Below are positions 1 through 6,478 of a stretch of 28,464 bases of DNA, in pieces; the first letter of the stretch is position 1, and every line of letters begins with the position of its first letter. The position numbers and the translations under genes were made by a program. The notes beneath the pieces were generated by a model that was given only the letters and a program-made list of their open reading frames with translations, was not told the DNA's origin and did no database searches. Origin of the DNA: Roseburia sp. CAG:10041_57 (GTDB lineage Bacteria > Bacillota > Clostridia > Lachnospirales > Lachnospiraceae); NCBI GenBank assembly GCA_001916965.1, contig MNTL01000083.1:1-28464 (forward strand). The letters run 5' to 3'.

Positions 1-13
1 AATTGACCAAAAA

Positions 14-84
14 GAATACCTCAAGTAAATTTAGATTATTACTGACCTGCCAGTTGGTAAAATCTAAAAACACAAGAGGTATTC
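14..84 (+). promoter_or_regulatory. Nested hairpin covering the transposase ribosome binding site
   Basis: GAATACCTC (14-22) pairs with GAGGTATTC (76-84), and TTTAGAT (30-36) pairs with ATCTAAA (62-68). A symmetric 7x7-nt internal loop separates the two helices. The right outer arm contains the AGAGG Shine-Dalgarno of the transposase (start at 88), so a transcript reading in from outside would hide the ribosome binding site. That mechanism is known for several insertion sequences; for this one it is inferred. The outer arm may lie outside the true IS end. Confidence 0.45.
39..50 (+). repeat. Left subterminal inverted repeat of the IS element
   Basis: TTACTGACCTGC, exact reverse complement of 1531-1542. 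It lies 38 bp before the transposase start and inside a larger predicted hairpin at 14-84. Confidence 0.75.
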
Positions 85-87
85 AAG

Positions 88-1345
88 ATGAATGTTAAAA
101 CAAGAAGAACAAAAAAACAAGTAAATGTAGAAAATCAGGCAATTAATCTTTTATCAAAAGAAGAACTGAACAAGAAAATAGAGGTGGTAGAAAAGGAACT
201 GAGATCCTATACATGGCGTGAACTTGAAACAAACGGTAAATTTGCCAAGAACGATAAACTCTCTTTCATTACGGATGACATGCTTATAGTAGGATGCGAT
301 ATAGGCAGTGAGAATCATTATATCAGGGCAATCGATGTTAGGGGAAGGGAGTTAAGCCGTGGAGCATTCGAATTCAGCAATACTTCAGAAGGCTTTGAAA
401 ATGCCAAGGCATGGGTGCTGGCACTTGCGGCAAAACACGATAAGAAACAGATAGTACTGGGTCTTGAACCGACAGGCCACTACTGGTTTGCGTTGGCTGC
501 ATGGATGATTTCTAACGGAATCAGCGTTGTCCAGGTAAATCCATATGCTGTAAAGCAGAGTAAAGAAATAGAAGACAATAGCCAGCTCAAGGATGACAGA
601 AAAGATCCGAAAACTGATCGCAAATCTTGTGAAAGATGGAAACTACGGAATGCCTTATCTTCCAGAAAAAGTTTATGCGGACATGAGAAGACTCTCCATG
701 TTCAGGGATCAGCTTACCGAAGACAGGATAAGAAATATCAACCGCCTTCACAGGGAATTAAAAATCTATTTTCCAGAATACATGGACGCATTTGGAAAAA
801 TAGATGGGGCATTTACTCTGGAAGTACTGAAAGTATCAGCTATCCCATCGGATATCACAGCACTGGGAGCAGAAGGCATAAAAAATATCTGGCACAATGA
901 AAAACTGAGAGGACGCGGTTACAGCAGAGCCAATGAAATCGTGAGCTATGCAGAGAAAAGTGTGGGATTAACGGATGGAATAGATGCGGGGCGTGAGGCA
1001 GTGAAATGGTATGCGGAACAAATCCTGAAGCTGGTGGCATGCAGTTCAGGCAAGCATAAAGGACAGACGAAAATCAGCCACAGAGGACGCAAGAGACTCC
1101 GGTATTGGCTGTTCCAAGCGGCAAAGTCAGCGGTGTCGCATGCGGATGAATTTAAGCAGCTACATGAGTACTATACAACACGAACCAATAATCCGCTGAA
1201 AAAGATGCAGTCACTGGTTGTGATAGCCTGCAAGATACTGAGGGTGATTTACACGATCCTAAAGACAGGGACAACTTATGATCCGCAGAAACTGTTGGAA
1301 GATATCAAACGACCAACGGCTTCACAGACACCAATGGCAGCATAG
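88..1345 (+). pseudogene. IS110-family transposase, frameshifted and internally deleted
   Basis: The N-terminal part (88 to about 613) carries the DEDD RuvC-like domain: VGCDIGSENHY with the first Asp, then LGLEPTGHYW and VNPYAVKQ. Reading continues in the +1 frame from about 613 to 1345 (LIANLVKDG ... SSGKHKGQTKISHRG). Removing one A from the AAAA run at 610-613 restores DDRKDPKLIANLVKDG, the expected family sequence, so a one-base insertion broke the frame. There is a second lesion: ILKL runs straight into VACSSGKHKG at about 1025-1040. Full-length relatives have a stretch of roughly 60-80 residues there holding the GIG-containing Transposase_20 core (PF02371), and it is absent here in frame. 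The C-terminal end survives. The start at 88 has an AGAGG site. The gene is almost certainly non-functional; a sequencing error could explain the frameshift but not the deletion. Confidence 0.85.
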
Positions 1346-1363
1346 TAAATAAAAGAAGCAAAT

Positions 1364-1518
1364 CCAGAACTCTGTCGAGTGGCTGAAGGAATACATCGGA
1401 GACTGGACAGGGTTCTGGAACAGAAACCCGTAAATGATGGAGTCCGGAACGGACTACATCTGCAAAAGACCAACAAGAACCTGAGATGGTATAGTGTCCA
1501 CTGAATAAATCAGTACCA
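1364..1518 (+). ncRNA. Structured right end of the IS, candidate guide (bridge/seek) RNA
   Basis: Three successive hairpins can be drawn in the non-coding IS right end. CCAGAACTCTGTC (1364-1376) pairs with 1406-1418 over 13 bp with one G-U, enclosing a 29-nt loop. GATG-G-AGTCCG (1436-1446) pairs with 1450-1460 around a GAA loop. TGGTA (1487-1491) with TACCA (1514-1518) encloses CTGA/TCAG (1501-1504/1510-1513). IS110/IS1111 elements are known to encode a structured guide RNA, downstream of the transposase in the IS1111 subgroup. The function here is inferred from position and fold only. Confidence 0.5.
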
Positions 1519-1530
1519 CGACAGGTGAAT

Positions 1531-1542
1531 GCAGGTCAGTAA
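1531..1542 (-). repeat. Right subterminal inverted repeat of the IS element
   Basis: GCAGGTCAGTAA, exact reverse complement of 39-50. It marks the right end of the IS; only about 12 bp separate it from the structured element that starts at 1555. Confidence 0.75.
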
Positions 1543-1554
1543 CAATCAAACATA

Positions 1555-1816
1555 AAAACAAGAGCTGTAGCCGGCATCGTTTTTTTCCGTGGGGCATGCC
1601 CCCGTCTAGGAGCTTGGCTGGCACTCAGTGTATGGTAGATGGGACGAAGGAAGTTGGGACATGATCCCCTTAGACACGGAAGGTTCATCATCATAGTTGA
1701 TCAGAGGGAAAATAGCTTTTATAAAGCAAACAACAGGGATGCTTTAAGAAGTGTACCCATTAATCAGCTATTCGGTACAAGATACTACGATATCCATCAC
1801 TCCCGGCTCTTGTTTT
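1555..1816 (+). ncRNA. Structured element closed by an 11-bp inverted repeat, candidate ncRNA
   Basis: AAAACAAGAGC (1555-1565) and GCTCTTGTTTT (1806-1816) are perfect inverse complements about 240 bp apart. Inside, CCGT (1587-1590) and GTCTA (1604-1608) pair with TAGAC and ACGG (1671-1679), with a GGGG-CATG-CCCC hairpin (1591-1602) protruding between the two left arms, so a multi-branched fold. GGGA/TCCC (1656-1659/1665-1668) forms another hairpin. Further on, AATAGCT (1711-1717) can pair with AGCTATT (1766-1772) while TGTACC (1752-1757) pairs with GGTACA (1774-1779); these cross and would make a pseudoknot. No reading frame is visible. It could be a known clostridial ncRNA class that I cannot name from sequence alone, a MITE-like element, or a leader of the next gene. 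Confidence 0.5.
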
Positions 1817-1888
1817 GAGGTAAATAATATCGTCAAAGCCAGTAAAATCAATAGATTTAGGCTTGACAGAATAGGAAGGAAATGAGTT

Positions 1889-3145
1889 ATGGGAAGAGCT
1901 TTAATTATCGGCTGCGGCGGTGTTGCCAGTGTAGCCATTCAGAAATGCTGTCAGAACAGCGAAGTATTTGAGGAGATTATGATTGCCAGCAGAACGAAAT
2001 CCAAGTGCGATGCATTAAAGGAGAAGCTGGCCGGCAGCAGGACAAAGATTGAGACAGCACAGGTAGATGCGGATAAGGTGGAGGAAGTGATTGCACTGAT
2101 CAAGAGCTATAAGCCGGATCTGGTCATGAATATTGCATTGCCTTATCAGGATCTGACCATTATGGATGCCTGCCTTGCCTGCGGCGTCAACTATATGGAT
2201 ACAGCCAATTATGAGCCGGAGAATATTGATGATCCGGAGTGGAGGGCTGTCTATGACAAGCGCTGCAAGGAGGAAGGTTTTTCCGCATATTTTGATTATT
2301 CATGGCAGTGGGCATATAAGAAGAAGTTTGAAGATGCCGGCTTAACAGCACTTCTGGGTTCAGGCTTTGACCCGGGTGTTACACAGGCGTATTGTGCCTA
2401 TGCGTTAAAGCATGAGTTCGATACCATTGATACCATAGATATTCTGGATTGTAATGGTGGTGACCATGGCTATGCATTTGCCACGAATTTCAATCCTGAG
2501 ATCAATCTTCGTGAAGTATCTGCACCGGGCAGCTATTGGGAGAACGGTCACTGGGTAGAAATCCCTGCAATGAGCATCAAGCGTGAATACAATTTTGACC
2601 AGGTAGGAGAAAAAGACATGTATCTCCTGCATCATGAAGAGATTGAATCTCTTGCAAAGAACATCCCAGGCGTAAAGAGAATCCGTTTCTTTATGACCTT
2701 TGGACAGAGCTACTTGGATCACATGAGATGTCTGGAAGATGTGGGCATGCTTTCCACAAAGCCTATCAATTATGAGGGCAAAGAGATTGTTCCGATTCAG
2801 TTCCTCAAGGCATTACTGCCTGACCCTGCAAGCCTTGGGCCTCGCACAAAGGGTAAGACCAACATTGGCTGTATCTTCACTGGTAAGAAGGATGGAAAGG
2901 ACAAGACTTACTATCTGTATAATGTGTGTGACCATCAGGAATGTTATGCAGAGGTAGGTTCCCAGGCTATCTCCTATACAACGGGTGTACCTGCTATGAT
3001 CGGTGCTATGATGCTTCTGACAGGCAAGTGGAATAAGCCGGGTGTATACACAGTTGAAGAGTTTGATCCAGACCCATATATGGAAGCCCTGAACAAATGG
3101 GGACTCCCTTGGCAGGAAAGCCACAACCCTGCACTTGTTGATTAA
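1889..3145 (+). CDS. Carboxynorspermidine/carboxyspermidine dehydrogenase (saccharopine dehydrogenase family)
   Basis: This enzyme reductively condenses aspartate beta-semialdehyde with a diamine (putrescine or 1,3-diaminopropane) using NADPH to make carboxyspermidine or carboxynorspermidine, the first step of the alternative spermidine route. The 418-residue product has an N-terminal Rossmann motif, ALIIGCGGVASVA (about residues 4-16), and family blocks such as MDTANYEPE, LLGSGFDPGVTQ and the C-terminal GVPAMIGAMMLLTGKW. Length is normal. The start is supported by AGGAAGGA at 1873-1880, eight bases upstream. Its partner decarboxylase nspC follows in the same direction, but about 700 bp of repeat-rich DNA separates them, whereas these genes are often directly linked. 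Which diamine is preferred cannot be read from sequence; spermidine production is the likely role in gut Clostridia. Confidence 0.93.
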   Translation: MGRALIIGCGGVASVAIQKCCQNSEVFEEIMIASRTKSKCDALKEKLAGSRTKIETAQVDADKVEEVIALIKSYKPDLVMNIALPYQDLTIMDACLACGVNYMDTANYEPENIDDPEWRAVYDKRCKEEGFSAYFDYSWQWAYKKKFEDAGLTALLGSGFDPGVTQAYCAYALKHEFDTIDTIDILDCNGGDHGYAFATNFNPEINLREVSAPGSYWENGHWVEIPAMSIKREYNFDQVGEKDMYLLHHEEIESLAKNIPGVKRIRFFMTFGQSYLDHMRCLEDVGMLSTKPINYEGKEIVPIQFLKALLPDPASLGPRTKGKTNIGCIFTGKKDGKDKTYYLYNVCDHQECYAEVGSQAISYTTGVPAMIGAMMLLTGKWNKPGVYTVEEFDPDPYMEALNKWGLPWQESHNPALVD

Positions 3146-3174
3146 TTTGATACAGTACACTAGTCACGTTGGTT

Positions 3175-3377
3175 CAGTTCGCCCTGCTACAGAATAAGGC
3201 AGAGAAGCTCGGATATTTCGCACGAAGACACGTTCTCACTCCGCTGCTCGATGTAGCGGTACATAAGGGTGCATGAGCTTATCAGCTCCTGAGCCCTAAG
3301 TACCGACACTCGCAGAGGGTCTTCTCACGAAACATTCCGAGTTTCTCTAAATTGTTATATACAGATTGGGCGAACTG
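3175..3377. repeat. Large nested palindrome P1 (about 203 bp)
   Basis: Nested complementary arms fold the whole stretch into one long imperfect hairpin. CAGTTCGCCC (3175-3184) pairs with GGGCGAACTG (3368-3377). AGAGAAGCTCGGA (3201-3213) pairs with 3336-3348 at 12 of 13 positions. GAAGAC (3224-3229) pairs with GTCTTC (3319-3324). GGTAC (3258-3262) pairs with GTACC (3300-3304). AGGG (3266-3269) pairs with CCCT (3294-3297), and GAGCT (3275-3279) with AGCTC (3284-3288) around a TATC loop. A side hairpin CCGCT/AGCGG sits at 3241-3259. There is no reading frame and no clear T-run for a terminator. It looks like a miniature palindromic mobile element or a structured RNA between the two polyamine genes. 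Confidence 0.75.
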
Positions 3378-3405
3378 CCCCACCTGAATTTTGATGATTT
3401 GTAAC

Positions 3406-3474
3406 TATTCAGAGCCATGCAAATTGAGTCAGAATATGCTTATTTATAAGCATATTTGACACAATTTATATGGC
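3406..3474 (+). repeat. Dispersed hairpin repeat, copy A
   Basis: This copy begins with TATTCAGAGCCATGCAAATT, identical over 20 bp to 10372-10391, and ends with TTATATGG like the other copy. It folds as GCCAT/ATGGC (3414-3418/3470-3474), AAATTG/CAATTT (3421-3426/3462-3467), GTCA/TGAC and an apical 10-bp stem AATATGCTTA/TAAGCATATT. The second copy has a different apical sequence that still pairs. It lies in the non-coding gap between the polyamine genes. Confidence 0.8.
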
Positions 3475-3614
3475 GAAGTAACCACATAAGCAAAAGATTT
3501 ACGATGATTTAATCAACAGAGAATGCGCTGTGAACAGAAAGATTTCATGTTAATGACGAGTGCAGTTGTCCAGTTATTTTGTGAATGTTTTTACTTGAAG
3601 AATTGCTTTAGGCA

Positions 3615-3826
3615 GCATCGGCTTCTGTCCGTTGGTTCTTGTGAACCTTAGGAATGGCTGTTAGTACTTCTTGGCAGCAAGGAAGAAATGCACGCAAGTC
3701 CGAGCCGTTGTTTGAGCCGTAGGCGAGTTCAGGCGCAGGACTTGTAATAGAGGCATTTCTGCCGCAGGTGCTTAGAAGTCCTTACAGCCTTGACGTGTTC
3801 ACAAAACCAACGGACAGAAACGATGC
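3615..3826. repeat. Large nested palindrome P2 (about 212 bp)
   Basis: The outer arms, 3615-3646 and 3797-3826, are inverse complements over about 30 bp with only three or so differences (core TTCTGTCCGTTGGTT). Nested inner arms continue inward: GGCTGT/ACAGCC (3656-3661/3784-3789), ACTTCT/AGAAGT (3666-3671/3774-3779), AGAAATGC/GCATTTCT (3684-3691/3753-3760) and CAAGTCC/GGACTTG (3695-3701/3738-3744). It ends 27 bp before the nspC start, so a transcript coming from upstream would carry it in the nspC leader. The sequence differs from the palindrome at 3175-3377, so it is a separate family. No coding potential is seen. Confidence 0.8.
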
Positions 3827-3852
3827 GTCCCTAGAAACAAAAGGAGGAGAGT

Positions 3853-5025
3853 ATGGTAAAACCAGACAATTATCGCAAGGTGCCAACACCTTGTTATATT
3901 GTAGATGAGAAGTTATTACGGCATAATCTGGAGATTCTGCGTCATGTCTGTGATGAGACAGGCTGTAAAATACTGCTGGCGCAGAAGGCGTTTTCCATGT
4001 ATTATGAGTATCCGTTAATTGGCAGATATTTAAACGGAGCGACAGCAAGTGGCTTATATGAGGCAAAACTTGCTTACGAAGAATTATGCTGTAAGGAGAT
4101 TACAGATATATCAGGAAATCTCAAACACTGTGAGAACCATATCTTTTCTCCTGCGTATCCTGAGAAGGACATGGATGAAATCTTGCAGATATGTGACCAT
4201 CTGGTATTTAATTCCTTTGCACAGTGGGAGAAGTATAAGGATAAGGCACTGGCAGCAGGAAAAGAATGTGGGATTCGTATTAACCCGGAACATTCTACAC
4301 AGGATCATGCAATTTATGACCCATGTTCGCCCGGATCAAGACTTGGTGTGACACTGGCTAATTTCAGACCGGAATTGCTGGAAGGAATATCAGGGCTGCA
4401 TTTTCATTGCCTGTGTGAGCAGGATGTGGATGCACTGGAGGAAACGCTGGCAGCAGTGGAAGAGAAGTTTGGAGCTTATCTGCCACAGATGAAATGGCTT
4501 AACTTTGGTGGTGGACATCATATCACCAGAGCGGATTATGATGTGGATAAGTTAATCAGAATCATCAAAAGAGTACAGGATAAATATAACCTGACAGTCT
4601 ATCTGGAACCGGGAGAAGCAGTCGCTCTTAATGCAGGATTTCTTGTAACGACAGTGCAGGAAATCATTGAAAACGGCAAACGGATCGCGATTCTTGATAC
4701 TTCGGCAGCCTGCCATATGCCTGATGTCATTGAAATGCCCTATAGACCGCCTCTATGCGATTCAGGAGAAGCCGGAGAAAAGGCATATACCTATACTTTA
4801 GGAGGTCCAACCTGCCTTGCAGGAGATATCATAGGAGAATACTCCTTCGATACACCGTTGCATATCGGGGACAGACTGGTATTTGGCGACATGGCAATTT
4901 ATTCCATGGTAAAGAACAATACTTTCAATGGAATGCCACTGCCTGATATTATTGCATTACATGAGGATGGCAGTTGGGATGTAGTCAAGCACTTTGGTTA
5001 CGAGGAATTTAAGAGAAGAGTGTAA
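3853..5025 (+). CDS. nspC: Carboxynorspermidine/carboxyspermidine decarboxylase
   Basis: This PLP-dependent decarboxylase of the alanine-racemase-fold (group IV) family removes CO2 from carboxyspermidine or carboxynorspermidine to give spermidine or norspermidine. The 390-residue protein has the N-terminal TPCYIVDE motif and LLAQKAFS with the probable PLP lysine at residue 45. Further blocks are GLHFHCLCEQ, LNFGGGHH (phosphate-binding glycine loop), YLEPGEAV and the C-terminal GPTCLAGDIIGEY, the Cys-containing second active-site segment. Start choice is firm: AAAGGAGGAG lies just upstream of ATG 3853. It follows the dehydrogenase gene and completes the two-step pathway. Its last 17 bases overlap, tail to tail, with the convergent Crp/Fnr gene, leaving no room for a terminator between them. 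Confidence 0.95.
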   Translation: MVKPDNYRKVPTPCYIVDEKLLRHNLEILRHVCDETGCKILLAQKAFSMYYEYPLIGRYLNGATASGLYEAKLAYEELCCKEITDISGNLKHCENHIFSPAYPEKDMDEILQICDHLVFNSFAQWEKYKDKALAAGKECGIRINPEHSTQDHAIYDPCSPGSRLGVTLANFRPELLEGISGLHFHCLCEQDVDALEETLAAVEEKFGAYLPQMKWLNFGGGHHITRADYDVDKLIRIIKRVQDKYNLTVYLEPGEAVALNAGFLVTTVQEIIENGKRIAILDTSAACHMPDVIEMPYRPPLCDSGEAGEKAYTYTLGGPTCLAGDIIGEYSFDTPLHIGDRLVFGDMAIYSMVKNNTFNGMPLPDIIALHEDGSWDVVKHFGYEEFKRRV

Positions 5026-5671
5026 ATGCATTTCTCTGATATTCCAGTAATCCTTCTTTCTGCAATTTGGACAGCTCCGCAGACATGGCACTTCGCTCCA
5101 CACACAGGAAGTCAGCCAGCTGCTGCCTGTCATAGGGAATGGTAAAAGACAGTTTTCCCTGACGCAGGGATTCGGCAGACAGATAGGAAAGCAGCTTCTC
5201 CCTTGTGGTACGTTTGCTCATATGCGTGATTTTTTCATTAAATAATAAAACCTTTTGCGCCAGCGTTGCGACCAGATTGCGGATGATCAGGTTGTGATGC
5301 TCGCAGGCGGAAGGACATACGGCGAGAATCCGGTTGACATCCATCCACAGAATCTCACAGTCTGCACTTGCTATGACACTGATATTCAGGGCAGCAGTCT
5401 TGGACGCAGCGAAAGATTCTGCAAAGGTGTCGCCCGGATTTATTTTTGTCATGATATTGCGGTGTCCCCAGATGTCCTCCTGCACGATTAGGGCACTGCC
5501 TGAAAGCAGCATTCCCATAGAGTCAGTGTGTTCACCAGCCCGCAATATATAAGAATCTTTCTTTTTTGAGACTTTGACTGCATTCAGGCAATGCAGCATA
5601 GTCAATATCTCATCTTCTTTTACTCCTGCAAAAATCGCAGAGTTCTTTAATAAAAAAATATATTCATCCAT
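5009..5671 (-). CDS. Crp/Fnr-family regulator next to hcp (HcpR-like)
   Basis: The predicted 220-residue protein has an N-terminal cyclic-nucleotide-binding-like beta-roll (about residues 5-115, with GMLLSGSALIVQED and KINPGDTFAES). A dimerisation helix and a C-terminal winged helix-turn-helix follow (about 165-210, RQQLADFLCVERSAMSAELSKLQKEGLL). An upstream extension to 5719 is open, but ATG 5671 is preceded by GGTGGA at the right distance and begins MDEYIF, so it is the better start. No N-terminal Fnr-type four-cysteine cluster is visible. The gene is divergent from a ferredoxin-hcp pair, the classic setting of HcpR-type regulators of the nitric oxide/nitrite stress response. A palindrome in the shared promoter region suggests it controls both sides. 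Whether it senses NO through haem or otherwise is not visible. Confidence 0.88.
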   Translation of the reverse strand: MDEYIFLLKNSAIFAGVKEDEILTMLHCLNAVKVSKKKDSYILRAGEHTDSMGMLLSGSALIVQEDIWGHRNIMTKINPGDTFAESFAASKTAALNISVIASADCEILWMDVNRILAVCPSACEHHNLIIRNLVATLAQKVLLFNEKITHMSKRTTREKLLSYLSAESLRQGKLSFTIPYDRQQLADFLCVERSAMSAELSKLQKEGLLEYQRNAFTLFS

Positions 5672-5698
5672 AAAATTCCACCATAAAAAATACAAACT

Positions 5699-5714
5699 TG
5701 TTAGATTTCCAACA
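5699..5714. promoter_or_regulatory. Candidate Crp/Fnr operator
   Basis: TGTTAGATTTCCAACA is a 16-bp palindrome (TGTT.GA / TC.AACA) in the divergent region. Its centre at 5706.5 lies about 41.5 bp before the start expected from the -10 box at 5736-5741, the standard class II activator position. It also lies 28 bp upstream of the regulator's own start codon. Confidence 0.6.
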
Positions 5715-5735
5715 TACACGTTGCAATTATTATAC

Positions 5736-5741
5736 TATAAT
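5736..5741 (+). promoter_or_regulatory. -10 box of the ferredoxin-hcp promoter
   Basis: TATAAT is a perfect -10 hexamer 57 bp upstream of the ferredoxin start. No good -35 lies at 17 bp; the palindrome at 5699-5714 covers that zone instead, as expected for an activator-dependent promoter. Confidence 0.55.
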
Positions 5742-5797
5742 GCACTCATAAATACAAAACATAAACGATTCCCAAATTACAGAAAGGATGAAGAGGA

Positions 5798-6445
5798 ATG
5801 AAGAGAAGAGTAATCCATATAGATCAGGATAAATGTAACGGTTGTGGTGCGTGTGCATCAGCCTGTCATGAAGGGGCTATTGGTATGGTAAATGGCAAAG
5901 CCAGACTCATGAGGGATGATTATTGCGATGGTCTGGGAGATTGTCTGCCAGCCTGTCCTACCAATGCCATTACCTTCGTCGAGAGAGAAGCAGCACCTTA
6001 TGATGAAGCCGCAGTACAGGCAAATAAAGCAGCACTCAAGGCTGGCAAGGCAGTTGATACAGCTTTTGCTCCCACAGTGTCCCGTCTGCAGCAGTGGCCG
6101 GTACAGATCAAGCTTGCACCGGTTAATGCACCTTATTTTAATGGAGCCCAGTTGCTGATTGCGGCAGATTGTACTGCATATGCCTATGCCGGCTTCCATG
6201 AGAAATTCATGAAAGGACATGTTACTCTGATCGGATGCCCTAAGCTGGATGCAATTGACTATTCTGAGAAGCTGACAGAAATCTTTCGTAACAACGACAT
6301 TCGCAGCATCAGCGTAGTCAGAATGGAAGTCCCATGCTGTGGCGGCATGACCTATGCAGTACAGAAGGCGATTGCCAACAGCGGAAAAGACATTCCATGC
6401 AAAGTAACTGTGTTGTCGATCAATGGCGACATTTTAAGTGAATAA
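5798..6445 (+). CDS. Hcp-associated 4Fe-4S ferredoxin-like protein
   Basis: This 215-residue protein has two iron-sulfur binding motifs at its N-terminus: Cys13-X2-Cys16-X2-Cys19-X3-Cys23, then Cys43-X5-Cys49-X3-Cys53-Pro. A C-terminal domain of about 110 residues has four more cysteines (125, 147, and the pair 180-181 in VPCCGGM) that might bind another cofactor. It lies 33 bp upstream of hcp and is probably cotranscribed; in anaerobes such proteins are thought to pass electrons to Hcp. AGAAAGGATGAAGAGGA gives the ribosome binding site for ATG 5798. The ferredoxin call is firm. The role as Hcp electron donor is inferred from context. Confidence 0.88.
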   Translation: MKRRVIHIDQDKCNGCGACASACHEGAIGMVNGKARLMRDDYCDGLGDCLPACPTNAITFVEREAAPYDEAAVQANKAALKAGKAVDTAFAPTVSRLQQWPVQIKLAPVNAPYFNGAQLLIAADCTAYAYAGFHEKFMKGHVTLIGCPKLDAIDYSEKLTEIFRNNDIRSISVVRMEVPCCGGMTYAVQKAIANSGKDIPCKVTVLSINGDILSE

Positions 6446-6478
6446 TTCATATATTCATATAACAGAAAGGTAGGATTT

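Larger units (their letters stand above)
39..1542 (+). mobile_element. IS110-family (IS1111-like) insertion sequence, decayed
   Basis: The element contains a DEDD-type transposase reading frame and is bounded by a perfect 12-bp inverted pair, TTACTGACCTGC at 39-50 and GCAGGTCAGTAA at 1531-1542. Known biology: most IS110 elements lack terminal repeats, but the IS1111 subgroup carries short subterminal ones, so the real ends probably lie a few bases outside. Non-coding space is lopsided: about 40 nt before the transposase and about 185 nt after it, the layout expected if a guide (seek/bridge) RNA lies downstream of the gene. The transposase is frameshifted and lacks an internal stretch, so the copy is probably immobile unless helped in trans. 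Exact ends are inferred. Confidence 0.8.

Noticed and set aside
600..620. Programmed frameshift in the transposase
   Set aside because: IS110 transposases are normally one frame. The run is only four As, with no stimulatory structure seen, and the gene also has a deletion, so decay is the simpler reading.
1555..1816. Second IS end or part of the IS110 element
   Set aside because: The IS repeats close at 1542 and this element has its own unrelated inverted repeat; no transposase sequence is present.
3146..3852. CRISPR array or tRNA-like genes in the repeat-rich gap
   Set aside because: No regularly spaced direct repeats and no tRNA fold; the repeats are inverted arms of separate hairpins.
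3782..4066. Open frame on the minus strand across palindrome P2 and nspC
   Set aside because: It has no recognisable domain and is antisense to the well-supported nspC start.
5672..5719. Longer N-terminus for the Crp/Fnr protein
   Set aside because: It would run through the operator region and lacks a ribosome binding site; ATG 5671 has GGTGGA.
5721..5741. TTGCAA as the -35 of the ferredoxin promoter
   Set aside because: Only 9 bp separate it from TATAAT, far too few. Activator-dependent initiation fits better.
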